DNA of 64,000 bases from Paenactinomyces guangxiensis (GTDB taxonomy: Bacteria > Bacillota > Bacilli > Thermoactinomycetales > Thermoactinomycetaceae), in NCBI RefSeq assembly GCF_016055185.1, contig NZ_JAECVR010000001.1, positions 446,345-510,344 of the forward strand, written 5' to 3'. This document shows, in pieces, positions 18,289-26,628 of the stretch; positions within the stretch are counted from its first letter, which is position 1; every line of letters starts with the position of its first letter. Made by a program: the position numbers and the translations under genes. The notes under the pieces are model-generated. The model was not told where the DNA came from, did not search any database, and was given only the letters and a program-made list of their open reading frames with translations.

Positions 18289-19176
18289 TTGAATGAACAA
18301 CAGCTGATCTCCTTTATTGAAGTCGCCCGCAAACAACATTTTCGCCTAGCGGCAAAATCGCTGCGGTTGACCCAGCCCGCAGTAAGCGCACAAATTCGGA
18401 CGCTGGAAGAAGAATTGGGAACAACACTTTTTTATCGGACACAGGTAAAACTTACTCCAAGCGGTGCCCTTTTCTTGCCGTATGCCCAGCAAATCTTAGA
18501 CCTGATCCGCGACAGCCGTGAAGCGGTCTCGGAACATGAGCAGAAACCATTCGGGCCGCTGACAATCGGCACTACCTCCTGCCTGTCGATGGCGATCTTG
18601 CCGCGTCTGGCCAAATACTTTCAGACCCGCCATCCGGATTTGCCGTTACGGCTTCTTACTCTCCCGACGGAACAGGTGATCCAGCAGCTCAACGAGGGGA
18701 AGATTGATGCCGGGATTGCCTATCAGACGGGGCAGATTCCCGGCCACATCGAGACACGTACCTTGTTCTACGACTCATTTACCCTGATTACAGCACCCAG
18801 CCATCCCCTGGCAAAAAGCAGTTATCTCTCACCCGGACAAATAGAACAGCTGCCGATGATCTCCTTTGCTCCAACAACGACCGAACGGGGCATTCTCGAT
18901 GAATTATTGCATCAATATAGAGTTCATCCGCAAATTGTGATTGAACTGTCCAGCGTGGAAGAAATTAAGCAGTTGGTTGCCGAAGGTTATGGAGTTGCAT
19001 TAGTTCCCACAGTTTCCGTTGATTCGGGAAATCAACAATTGCAACGGGTAAGGATCACTCCGTTTGACCACTCTTTCCCTGTTCTTCTCTATTATCCGGC
19101 AAAACGATATCAATCCCGCTCCATCAGACAATTGATTGATGATATCAGTGGAGTCTATCCGGCCGAGGCGGAGTAA
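18289..19176 (+). CDS. citR: LysR-family regulator CitR
   Basis: 295 residues from TTG 18289. An ATG nine bases earlier lies only one or two bases after the AGAGGGG ribosome site, so TTG at ten bases is preferred. The winged helix is at residues 1-60 (ISFIEVARKQHFRLAAKSLRLTQPAVSAQIRTLEEELGTTLF), followed by a periplasmic-binding-like effector domain (residues 90-290). Divergent to citA, it matches the B. subtilis CitR repressor arrangement. It probably represses citA and itself. Confidence 0.88.
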   Translation: MNEQQLISFIEVARKQHFRLAAKSLRLTQPAVSAQIRTLEEELGTTLFYRTQVKLTPSGALFLPYAQQILDLIRDSREAVSEHEQKPFGPLTIGTTSCLSMAILPRLAKYFQTRHPDLPLRLLTLPTEQVIQQLNEGKIDAGIAYQTGQIPGHIETRTLFYDSFTLITAPSHPLAKSSYLSPGQIEQLPMISFAPTTTERGILDELLHQYRVHPQIVIELSSVEEIKQLVAEGYGVALVPTVSVDSGNQQLQRVRITPFDHSFPVLLYYPAKRYQSRSIRQLIDDISGVYPAEAE

Positions 19177-19185
19177 AAATAAAAA

Positions 19186-19208
19186 AGACTCCTATCCGGA
19201 GTCAGTGA
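19186..19208 (-). terminator. Terminator of ylaN
   Basis: GACTCC and GGAGTC arms around five bases, followed by TTTTTTATTTTT on the minus strand. It may also end citR transcription. Confidence 0.75.
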
Positions 19209-19216
19209 TCGGTGAA

Positions 19217-19510
19217 TTACTCCCCAATCGAGGCGGGAAGCACTCTTGTATAAAAATCTGCCAATTTCCGCTCTAAATCATGAATAATTTCTTTTCCTTG
19301 CTCACGCTGAATCAGTCCGGCCCGAACCGCAAAGTCAATCTCTCTGGAGAGACCAAACATTTGGGTGTCGAGAACCTCCTCATATAAAGGGCATTTCGGC
19401 AAGGTTAAGTTTTCAAGTTGAACCGCAATTAATTGCGCGATTTTCTCGGCATCTTCCCTTAAAAGCTGTAACGCTCTTTGACTTAAATCGGTCTGTGTCG
19501 GTGTGGTCAA
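19217..19510 (-). CDS. ylaN: YlaN family iron-responsive protein
   Basis: 97 residues from TTG 19510, five bases after a G-rich site. This start gives the same number of residues before the conserved block as B. subtilis YlaN. The conserved core [22 protein letters not shown] and AVRAGLI is unmistakable. YlaN is small, helical and cytosolic; in related bacteria it binds Fe(II) and relieves Fur repression. Monocistronic here. An ATG at 19525 is an alternative start. Confidence 0.9.
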   Translation of the reverse strand: MTTPTQTDLSQRALQLLREDAEKIAQLIAVQLENLTLPKCPLYEEVLDTQMFGLSREIDFAVRAGLIQREQGKEIIHDLERKLADFYTRVLPASIGE

Positions 19511-19633
19511 AGTAACCCCCCCCATCAACCGTTCCAACCGGTATTGCTTAAAACGGCCCTTGATCCCAAATACACTAAAGTTAGTTTATCACGATCACCC
19601 GTTGTTTGTAAAACCAAGCTTCCTGATACTCCT

Positions 19634-20545
19634 TTAAAAGATACTCAAATTCCATTCGCAGGATAAATCTTCTAAGATCGCAATCCCGCCAATGCTGTTT
19701 CCTTTTTCATCCAGAGCAGGGCCGATCACACCGATTCCCATCCGGTCGGGGACAGATGCCAAAATTCCGCCGGAAACTCCGCTTTTCGCCGGGATTCCAA
19801 CACGGATAGCAAACTCCCCCGATGCATTATACATCCCACAAGTGACCATAAAGGTTTTGGCCAACCGTGCCACATGCCTGGAAAACAACTGTTTTCCACT
19901 ATAACTCCGCCCGTTCTGGGCCAGACAAAGCCCTATTTTCGCCAGATCTGTACAATCGACCCCAATGGCACACTGCCGTAAATAAACAGCGAGCGCGTCT
20001 TCCACATCGTAGATCAGGTCTAATTCCTTTAAAAAATGGGCAAGTGCCCGGTTGCGATGGGCTTGTTCCCATTCTGAGCGAAAAACCTCTTCCTCAATCT
20101 GTATCTGGTCATTTTCAGCCATGTCTCTGACCAATTTGAGCAGCCGTTCCAATTTTTCCGAAACCGTTTTTCCGTTGATCAGGGAGCTGACAACCATGGC
20201 CCCGGCGTTAATCATCGGATTAAGAGGTTTACTGTAAGAAAAGACTTCCATCTTATAAATAGAATTGAACGGGTCCCCTGTCGGTTCCATCCCCACTTTT
20301 GCAAAAACTGCTTCTTCTCCGTTGTCCATAATTGATAAGATTAAAGCAATTACTTTAGAAATGCTTTGCAGTGTAAACCGGGTGGGACAATCTCCGGCGC
20401 TGACTATCTTTTTATCTGTAGTGACCACTGTAATTCCTAATCCAAAAGGGTCCTGTTCTCTTAAAATAGGTATATAGTCCGGTATTTTTCCTTTATTACA
20501 GACAGGCTTGTGTTTTTCAATCAACTTTTCCAGCAACTCTTGCAT
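19634..20545 (-). CDS. glsA: Glutaminase
   Basis: 303 residues from ATG 20545 with AAGGAGGA five bases upstream. Beta-lactamase-like fold with the Ser-x-x-Lys nucleophile motif in RFTLQSISKVIAL, plus NPMINAGAMVVSSLI, the AEND-Q segment, and PAKSGVSGGILASVP near the C-terminus. It hydrolyses L-glutamine to glutamate and ammonia. Length and motifs are full. Monocistronic; no glutamine permease or two-component genes adjacent, unlike the ybgJ/glsA locus of B. subtilis. Confidence 0.95.
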   Translation of the reverse strand: MQELLEKLIEKHKPVCNKGKIPDYIPILREQDPFGLGITVVTTDKKIVSAGDCPTRFTLQSISKVIALILSIMDNGEEAVFAKVGMEPTGDPFNSIYKMEVFSYSKPLNPMINAGAMVVSSLINGKTVSEKLERLLKLVRDMAENDQIQIEEEVFRSEWEQAHRNRALAHFLKELDLIYDVEDALAVYLRQCAIGVDCTDLAKIGLCLAQNGRSYSGKQLFSRHVARLAKTFMVTCGMYNASGEFAIRVGIPAKSGVSGGILASVPDRMGIGVIGPALDEKGNSIGGIAILEDLSCEWNLSIF

Positions 20546-20635
20546 CGTTCTCCTCCTTAAACTACATTCTTCTTTTATCATCTCCCTGCTTCTGACAACT
20601 TATTTTAAACAGGAGCCGTTTTTCGCTATAATGGG

Positions 20636-20704
20636 TTTGTTGCATCATTCCCGCTCCCGGCTGGGGTGGAGCCGTCCAGGAGCGCTTTGCACGATTGATG
20701 CACG
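20636..20704 (+). other. Leader with long imperfect hairpin
   Basis: Downstream of a TATAAT at about 20625, the arms GTTGCATCATTCCCGCTCCC and CCAGGAGCG...GATTGATGCAC pair imperfectly around GGCTGGGGTGGAGCC, itself a small hairpin. It would form the 5' UTR of the next gene. Confidence 0.4.
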
Positions 20705-20731
20705 AACCTACAATGGAATACGGTGATTCTT

Positions 20732-21121
20732 ATGAACCCTACGATTCTTATCACGGGAAAAGTAAAATTTCGCATTTCTTTAGACCCTTCTATCTGGATT
20801 ATTGATGACCGTCATTTTCCTTTAAGTGACCTGATCCCGGGAACCGAGGGATTGGCGATGAAACTGGCCCCCTTTTTACAAAATGCAGAGCCGTCCCCGG
20901 ATGCGACCCATGTCATCTGTCATCGTTCCCAGGGAGAACCCGTCATTTTGCAGATGAAAGAGGCCGCTGCGGCTTTGATGTGCTTCGCAAAAGAAAATAA
21001 ACCGATTCGCGATGGCGGTCCTGCTCTTTTATATCTGGCGGATGGAAGTAACAAAGAAAAGCCCGTTGATTTTCTGACTCATTTGGAAGTGGTTAACTTG
21101 AATGAAAAAACTGGAAGGTGA
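20732..21121 (+). CDS. Unrecognised small protein
   Basis: 129 residues from ATG 20732; a GTG nine bases earlier (20723) is an alternative and neither has a strong ribosome site. Beta-rich N-terminus (ILITGKVKFRISLDPSIWIIDDRHFPLSDLIPG), then a charged helical part with GEPVILQMKEAAAALMCFAKEN, and YLADGSNKEKPVDFLTHLEVVNL. No membrane segment or signal. It resembles a conserved Bacillales hypothetical but no function is known to me. It has a promoter-like region and a structured leader, and ends in a bidirectional terminator, so it is probably a real single-gene unit. Confidence 0.65.
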   Translation: MNPTILITGKVKFRISLDPSIWIIDDRHFPLSDLIPGTEGLAMKLAPFLQNAEPSPDATHVICHRSQGEPVILQMKEAAAALMCFAKENKPIRDGGPALLYLADGSNKEKPVDFLTHLEVVNLNEKTGR

Positions 21122-21145
21122 CAGACCCTCCAGTTTTTTCATTCA
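21100..21145. terminator. Bidirectional terminator overlapping two 3' ends
   Basis: GAATGAAAAAACTGGA and TCCAGTTTTTTCATTC are exact complements around a 12-base centre. The arms lie within the last codons of the small gene on the left and reach the stop of the thioesterase gene on the right. Confidence 0.9.
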
Positions 21146-21622
21146 ACGCTTGCGCAATATAAAAAAAGTTGCTGAAGCAATGCAGATTAAGTTGCCCCGC
21201 TCATCCGAAATTTCGCAAGTTGCCACGGCCAGTGACCGGCCCATATGAACCAATACAGCGCGGGAGGTTAGTTCTTGTCCACGCCCCGGCTTTAAGTAGT
21301 TAAGTTTGAGTTCCGTTGTGACAGCCCCGTATCCCTCCGGTACCCGTTTATTGATGAGTGAACCGATGGTTGAATCGGCCAGTGAAGCCGTAATCCCGCC
21401 ATGCACAATGCCCGCCCGATTTTTCATAAATGAGGTAACCGGCACACGAAACTCGTATACATTTTTGTCCACAAACCTTCCGGAAAGCCCCATAAAACCG
21501 GACAGATAGGCACTGTTTCTTTCCCGCTTCTGCCTGATTGCCTGCATAGCGAGAGCCAGTATCTCTTTTTCCTCTTCTGTGCCCTGTTCCAGCACCTCAA
21601 GCAGCTCTGAAGACAAATCCAT
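21143..21622 (-). CDS. PaaI-family hotdog thioesterase
   Basis: 159 residues from ATG 21622 (GTG 21628 is the alternative; both follow CAGGAGGG). Hotdog signature FMKNRAGIVHGGITASLADSTIGSLIN with the HGG motif and catalytic Asp, then TTELKLNYLKPGRGQELTSRAVLVHMGRSLAVATCEI. It likely hydrolyses acyl-CoA thioesters. A paralogue is at 37690-38163. A 231-bp repeat occupies almost the entire upstream region, so the promoter may lie in or beyond the repeat. Confidence 0.9.
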   Translation of the reverse strand: MDLSSELLEVLEQGTEEEKEILALAMQAIRQKRERNSAYLSGFMGLSGRFVDKNVYEFRVPVTSFMKNRAGIVHGGITASLADSTIGSLINKRVPEGYGAVTTELKLNYLKPGRGQELTSRAVLVHMGRSLAVATCEISDERGNLICIASATFFILRKR

Positions 21623-21640
21623 GGTCACCAAACCCTCCTG

Positions 21641-21871
21641 TTCTGTGAAAGTGTGTTTCAATGTGGGGAAGACAGAATTCTGTCTCGCTCCCGATCGGCG
21701 TCCTGCAAGGAAGTAAAAGTGGCTGCTCCAAAAACTGCACAAGCGCAGGCTTTAGGCAAAAAAGCCAAATTTAAGGAAGGATTACCTCACATTTTCCCTT
21801 ATTCCGTTGTTTCCGCTCGGTCGGTCGCCAAAAGGTCGCTCCCCGGATTTCTGCTTCCCCGGCATTATTAA
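21641..21871 (+). repeat. 231-bp dispersed repeat R1, copy 1
   Basis: Near-identical blocks at both ends are shared with the inverted copy at 29222-29452. One end contains the 16-bp palindrome AGACAGAATTCTGTCT (21670-21685). The other contains AAGGTCGCTCCCCGG, CTGCTTC and CCGGCAT. The two ends are themselves related as imperfect inverted repeats (GGGGAAG, CAGAA, GCTCC). No open frame is conserved between copies, so a MITE-like element is the best guess. Confidence 0.7.
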
Positions 21872-21876
21872 AGATT

Positions 21877-22923
21877 TTATAGCGATTGGCTTAACAGATA
21901 GTGATAAAGAAGGCGAAAGGTATTCTCCAGGGCGTCGATATGGGTTCGTTCGTAAGCGTGGGACGCATCAACTCCCGGGCCGATTAATCCGTGAATCACA
22001 TCGCTGCCTGCGCGGACTGCCGCACTGGCATCAGAGGTATAGTAGGGATAAATATCCACTTGATGGGTAATTCCGTTTTCTTCTGCCAGTTGGACCAGCT
22101 TATTTCTCAGTCCATAGTGATAGGGGCCGCTGCCGTCCTTGGCACAGATCGACACACAAAATTCATCGGTTGCCTGCCCTTCACCAATGGCTCCCATGTC
22201 AACAGCGAGATACTCTCTCACTTGCGCCGGAATGTTTGAATTTCCGCCAAATCCAACCTCTTCATTATTGCTGAACAAGAAATGGGTTGTATGGGGAAGA
22301 ATCCCGTCCGTCTCTTTGAAAAAGGCAATCAGCTCAATGAGAACGGCGACGCTTGCCTTGTCATCCAGATGCCGTGATTTAATAAAACCGGTTTCTGTAA
22401 CATGGATTTGCGGATCAAATGATACAAAATCACCGACGCGAATGCCCAGCTCTCTGACATCCTCCGCTGTGTTCACCCTTGCATCCAGACGAACCTCAAT
22501 ATTTTCAGCTGTCCGTTTCTGGTCTTTCGCATCAGGATATACATGCACCGAAGTATGTGTAGACAGGATGGTCCCGGAAATCCGTTTGCCTTCCCTTGTT
22601 TCGATGCAGCAGTAGGCCCCTTCAACGGAAAACCATTCATAGTAACCAATCTGATTCAATATTAAACGGCCATTGGGTTTGATCTCTTTAACCATCGCTC
22701 CCAATGTATCAACATGAGCTGTCAAAAAACGATGCACCGTATCATTTTGGCCCGGTAAGGTAACCAGCAGGCCGCCTTTGTTATTTCGTGCTGTTTCAAT
22801 CCCAATCTGCTGCATTCTCTTTTCTATGTAATCAATCGCCCGCTCCGTATGTCCGGCAGGGCTGTCAATCTTAAGTAAGTCCACCAGTGTTTGTACAGTT
22901 CTCTGCTCCGGAAAAACAGACAT
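21877..22923 (-). CDS. M42 family aminopeptidase
   Basis: 348 residues. Metal-site motifs: FLTAHVDTLGAMV (His, Asp), SRHLDDKASVAVLIELI (bridging Asp), FSNNEEVGFGGNSNI (catalytic Glu-Glu), AVDMGAIGEG (Asp) and DASHAYERTHIDAL (His). These fit M42 glutamyl/tetrahedral aminopeptidases (YsdC/FrvX/PepA-like) that trim peptides in the cytosol as dodecamers. Start ATG 22923 follows AAAAGGGTGAGA. Single gene. Confidence 0.92.
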   Translation of the reverse strand: MSVFPEQRTVQTLVDLLKIDSPAGHTERAIDYIEKRMQQIGIETARNNKGGLLVTLPGQNDTVHRFLTAHVDTLGAMVKEIKPNGRLILNQIGYYEWFSVEGAYCCIETREGKRISGTILSTHTSVHVYPDAKDQKRTAENIEVRLDARVNTAEDVRELGIRVGDFVSFDPQIHVTETGFIKSRHLDDKASVAVLIELIAFFKETDGILPHTTHFLFSNNEEVGFGGNSNIPAQVREYLAVDMGAIGEGQATDEFCVSICAKDGSGPYHYGLRNKLVQLAEENGITHQVDIYPYYTSDASAAVRAGSDVIHGLIGPGVDASHAYERTHIDALENTFRLLYHYLLSQSL

Positions 22924-23090
22924 CCATTCTCACCCTTTTCTCTCAATCTTCGCTCATTATATCACCCGTCTCCCCTTCCCAAAAGAGAAATATTTAAAAG
23001 ATAAAGAACTCCCTTCCGCATCTCATGCGGAAAGAAGCCCTTTCGGTGATCAGGTGATGTAATCCTCCCCGGAAACCGAGGAAGAATCCA

Positions 23091-24221
23091 TCAGAAACCT
23101 TCCTTATCCTTCAAGTTTTCAGGATTCAACGGGATGAGATCATCAACAACAAAAAGTCCGTCTTTGCGTACTAACTTCCCGTCAAAGTAGATTTCGCCAC
23201 CGCCGTAATCAGTCCGTTGGATGGAAACCATGTCCCAGTGGATGGAGGAACGGTTGCCGTTATCTGCATCTTCATAGGCTGCGCCGGGAGTGAAGTGGAA
23301 ACTGCCATTGATTTTTTCATCAAATAAAGTTTCTTTCATCGGATGATGGATATTGGGGTTAACCCCAAGGCTGAATTCCCCGACATAGCGGGCTCCTTCA
23401 TCGGTATCGAAAATCTGATTAAGGCGTTCGGTATGATTGGCCGTTGCTTGAACGATTTTTCCGTCTTTAAACTCTAACCTGACATTTTCAAAAGCAAAGC
23501 CATGGTATACCGTTGGGGTATTAAATGTAATCACACCATTGACCGAATCGCGGACGGGTGCGGTGAACACTTCGCCGTCCGGAATATTGTTTTCTCCCGC
23601 ACATTTATTTACCGGTATTCCTTTGATGGAGAAAGTGAGGTCCGTGCCGGGGCCGACAATCCGCACTTCATCTGTTTGTTCCATTCGCTTTACCAGCGGT
23701 TCCATCGCTTTGCCCATACTCTCGTAATCCACGTTGCAGACATTAAAGAAGAAGTCTTCAAATGCCTCTGTGCTCATGTTGGCCTTTTGCGCCATCGAAG
23801 GGTTTGGATAGCGCAAGATCACCCATTTGGTATGGTTCACACGTTGCTCTAAATGTACAGGCTTAGTAAACATTTTCATATAGAGACTCATGTTATGATC
23901 CGGCACATCGCTGAGCTCATTTGAGTTATCACTGTTGGAAATCCCTATGTAACAATCCATCGATTTCATCTGTTCCAAAGCATGGTGAGCCATATTTTCC
24001 AAGTGTTTCTCCGAAGTTTGCAACAAGAGTGCCCGGGTGATTTTGGGGTCATGAATTTCAACATAAGGATAACCTCCGGCTTCGTACACCGCTGTTATCA
24101 ATGCCAGCGTGAGTTCACGGCTGCTTCCGGACAGATGGATCAGGACACGTTCTCCTCTTTGTACGCGACAAGAATGCTCCACAAGTATTTTGGCTAACTT
24201 TGTTACACGCAGATCAGGCAT
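23091..24221 (-). CDS. M29 aminopeptidase (AmpS-like), copy 1
   Basis: 376 residues from ATG 24221, preceded by AAAGGAGATTTTT. Family signatures: VRIVGPGTDLTFSI, KCAGENNIPDGEVFTAPVRDSVNG (metal Glu), ARYVGEFSLGVNPN, and SIHWDMV...DYGGGEIYFDG (metal His/Asp). M29 enzymes are dinuclear metallo-aminopeptidases of the cytosol. The product is about four-fifths identical to that of 25316-26446. Between them lie an EIIA-Glc gene and IS605-like element B. The pair therefore looks like an old duplication. Confidence 0.93.
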   Translation of the reverse strand: MPDLRVTKLAKILVEHSCRVQRGERVLIHLSGSSRELTLALITAVYEAGGYPYVEIHDPKITRALLLQTSEKHLENMAHHALEQMKSMDCYIGISNSDNSNELSDVPDHNMSLYMKMFTKPVHLEQRVNHTKWVILRYPNPSMAQKANMSTEAFEDFFFNVCNVDYESMGKAMEPLVKRMEQTDEVRIVGPGTDLTFSIKGIPVNKCAGENNIPDGEVFTAPVRDSVNGVITFNTPTVYHGFAFENVRLEFKDGKIVQATANHTERLNQIFDTDEGARYVGEFSLGVNPNIHHPMKETLFDEKINGSFHFTPGAAYEDADNGNRSSIHWDMVSIQRTDYGGGEIYFDGKLVRKDGLFVVDDLIPLNPENLKDKEGF

Positions 24222-24284
24222 AAAAATCTCCTTTCTTATGCTCTTCTCAGATCCATGTTCACAGAGCAAATATATTTTATGACT

Positions 24285-24629
24285 TGCGAACAGGAATACT
24301 CCCCATTTTAATGGGGTAGATGAAAGTGAGCTTTGCTCCGTATCCCCTTGTGGGATGCTTAGAGCGATTTTTCCATAAAAAAAGAAAAAAAGGAATATTT
24401 ATTAAATCCATTGATACGTACATATGTGCTGTACATTGAAAACTGAATCGTATGGGGTTGTGGTGAGGAAGGAACAAACACCACATAAAACGATTCCTGT
24501 CACGTGGGAAAGACCCCCCAACCATTGAACATGTACCGTAGGGACTACGGGAAGTTATGCTCGTGGAGAGGATCGCTTCAGACTCGTTGAAACGGAGAAG
24601 CTCTGCCACTTCAGTGGAGAGCAGTTCAC
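24285..24629 (+). mobile_element. IS200/IS605-like non-coding element B (no tnpA/tnpB)
   Basis: A left-end hairpin (CCCCATTTTAATGGGG, 24301-24316) is followed by TAGATGAAAG. About 280 bp of non-coding sequence with several short stems follow, then GTTGAAACGGAGAAG. A right-end hairpin (GCTCT, CCAC, TTCA, GTGG, AGAGC; 24600-24622) is followed by AGTTCAC. This end layout is characteristic of IS200/IS605-family right ends and of omega-RNA 3' ends. No tnpA or tnpB frame is present. Best candidate of the three for a surviving omega-RNA-like transcript. Confidence 0.6.
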
Positions 24630-24756
24630 GTTTTTTTGAACCTTCCCCATTGTATCATGATTTTCGCATTTTTGTGTTTGAATGGTCCTCATTCGGCAGG
24701 AATGGTTAAAGGCCCTTCCCACTTTTTTGCGGAAAAGAGCCCTTCCGATTGCCTTC

Positions 24757-25239
24757 TTATTTCTTTCGTTCTACTTTCGCCACCAGCGTGTCTCCGGCCG
24801 TTAATGAACCGGTGTTTTCCACCTGAACATGCCATTCGGCGGACTGTGGAAAGATAATCGGGCTGATGGGGGATTTCCCTTTTTCTTTGATAAGATTGAT
24901 ATCAAAAGTAAGCAGTTTCTGCCCCGCTTTAACCTTATCTCCCTCTGAAACATGGGCGGTAAACCCTTCTCCCTGCAATTCTACGGTATCTATTCCGATA
25001 TGAATCAAAATCTCCAATCCTGCGGAAGTTTTTAAACCTAAAGCGTGCTTGGTCGGAAACAGGTTGATCACTTCAGCCTCGACGGGAGATACCACTTCTC
25101 CCTGTTCCGGTTGAATGGCAAAGCCGTCTCCCATGATTTTTTCCGAAAAAACCTGATCCGGCACTTGTTCCAGCGGCAGATATTGACCGCTGATCGGTGC
25201 GTAGATATCTGTCTTTTTTTTGCGGTTCCAAAACACCAT
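24757..25239 (-). CDS. Stand-alone PTS glucose-type EIIA (Crr-like)
   Basis: 160 residues. Full EIIA-Glc domain: IYAPISGQYLPLEQVPDQVFSEKIMG at the N-terminus, active His in GLEILIHIGIDTVEL, and the second His in FPTKHALGLKT. It is not fused to IIBC. The amino-sugar PTS at 40561-42114 has IIC and IIB but no IIA, so this protein could serve it. The gene lies between two M29 aminopeptidase genes on the same strand. Start ATG 25239 follows ACTGGAGGGATAA. Confidence 0.93.
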   Translation of the reverse strand: MVFWNRKKKTDIYAPISGQYLPLEQVPDQVFSEKIMGDGFAIQPEQGEVVSPVEAEVINLFPTKHALGLKTSAGLEILIHIGIDTVELQGEGFTAHVSEGDKVKAGQKLLTFDINLIKEKGKSPISPIIFPQSAEWHVQVENTGSLTAGDTLVAKVERKK

Positions 25240-25315
25240 TTATCCCTCCAGTTTTTTCAGTGAAAGGGTTATCACTACAACCGCAGCTGCCCATATTTCT
25301 TGTATGCTCCTCAAA

Positions 25316-26446
25316 TTAGAAGGAGTTATTGTTCTTCAAATTTTCAGGGTTGAGCGGAATCAGATCATCAACGACAAAGAGCCCGTCTTTGCGTATCAAT
25401 TCCCCGTCGAAATAGATTTCTCCACCGCCGTAATCAGCGCGCTGGATACAGACCATATCCCAGTGAATCGAGGAACGGTTGCCGTTATCGGCGTTCTCAT
25501 ATGCCTGGCCGGGAGTGAAGTGGAAGCTGCCGTTGATTTTCTCATCAAATAATGTATCTTTCATCGGATGGTTAATATTGGGGTTAACCCCGATACTAAA
25601 TTCGCCAATGTAGCGGGCGCCTTCATCCGAATCCAGAATTTGGTTGAGGCGTTCTGTATTGTTGGAGGCAGCTTTAATGATTTTTCCGTCCTTTAACTCA
25701 AGGCGAACATTTTCAAAAGAAGATCCCTGGTAAACAGTTGGTGTATTGTAAGTGAGGACACCATTGACTGAATCGCGGACGGGTGCGGTGAACACTTCTC
25801 CGTCGGGAATATTATTTTCACCTGCGCATTTTATCACCGGAATGTCTTTGATGGAGAAAGTAAGGTCGGTGCCGGGCCCGACAATCCGCACTTCATCTGT
25901 TTGTTCCATTCGTTTTACCAGTGGTTCCATTGCTTTGCCCATACGCTCGTAATCCACATTGCACACATTGAAATAAAAATCTTCAAATGCCTCTGTACTC
26001 ATGTTGGCCAATTGAGCCATGGAAGGGTTGGGATAGCGCATGACCACCCATTTGGTATGTTTGACCCGTTGCTCGCTATGTACGGGATGGTTGAACAATT
26101 TTGCGTACAGACGCATTTTTTCATCCGGCACATCACTCAGTTCACTTACATTCTCCCCGCCGCGAATGCCGATGTAGCAATCCATCGATTTCATTTGTTC
26201 CAGGCCGTGGTCAGCCAGGGTCTGCAAATGTTCTTCTGAAGTCCCCAGCAGAAGGGCGCGGGTGATTGCATGGTTATTGATCTGTACATAGGGATAACCA
26301 CCTGCGTCGTAAACAGCCGTGATCAGCGCACGGACCAGTTCACTGCCGGACCCGAATAAATCAATCAGGACACGCTCACCTTTTTGAACCCGGCAAGAAT
26401 GTTCTACCAATATTTTCGCTAATTTGGCTACACGAAAATCACGCAT
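25316..26446 (-). CDS. M29 aminopeptidase (AmpS-like), copy 2
   Basis: 376 residues, same family and motifs as copy 1 at 23091-24221. Differences cluster at residues 30-60 and 100-125 (for example DLFGSGSELVRALITAVYDAGG), while the metal-binding C-terminal half is almost identical. ATG 26446 is preceded by AAAAGGGGAATTTGAG. Directly upstream of the EIIA gene with 76 bases between, so co-transcription with EIIA is possible. Confidence 0.93.
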   Translation of the reverse strand: MRDFRVAKLAKILVEHSCRVQKGERVLIDLFGSGSELVRALITAVYDAGGYPYVQINNHAITRALLLGTSEEHLQTLADHGLEQMKSMDCYIGIRGGENVSELSDVPDEKMRLYAKLFNHPVHSEQRVKHTKWVVMRYPNPSMAQLANMSTEAFEDFYFNVCNVDYERMGKAMEPLVKRMEQTDEVRIVGPGTDLTFSIKDIPVIKCAGENNIPDGEVFTAPVRDSVNGVLTYNTPTVYQGSSFENVRLELKDGKIIKAASNNTERLNQILDSDEGARYIGEFSIGVNPNINHPMKDTLFDEKINGSFHFTPGQAYENADNGNRSSIHWDMVCIQRADYGGGEIYFDGELIRKDGLFVVDDLIPLNPENLKNNNSF

Positions 26447-26628
26447 CTCAAATTCCCCTTTTCATATGTACTCACTCAGTGTACAATGACACGAGAACAA
26501 AGGTTATTAAATACCGATTAAGGCCTTTATTATTCTATCACGGTTTCATCATTTAATAAAATACACTGTCGTTTACTAAAGAAAATACAGGGTACTTATG
26601 AGCAGAGACCCTTTTTGGAGGTTTGGCT

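Noticed and set aside
24277..24609. 110-codon minus-strand frame across element B
   Set aside because: It lies antisense to the element, has no ribosome site and no recognisable product.
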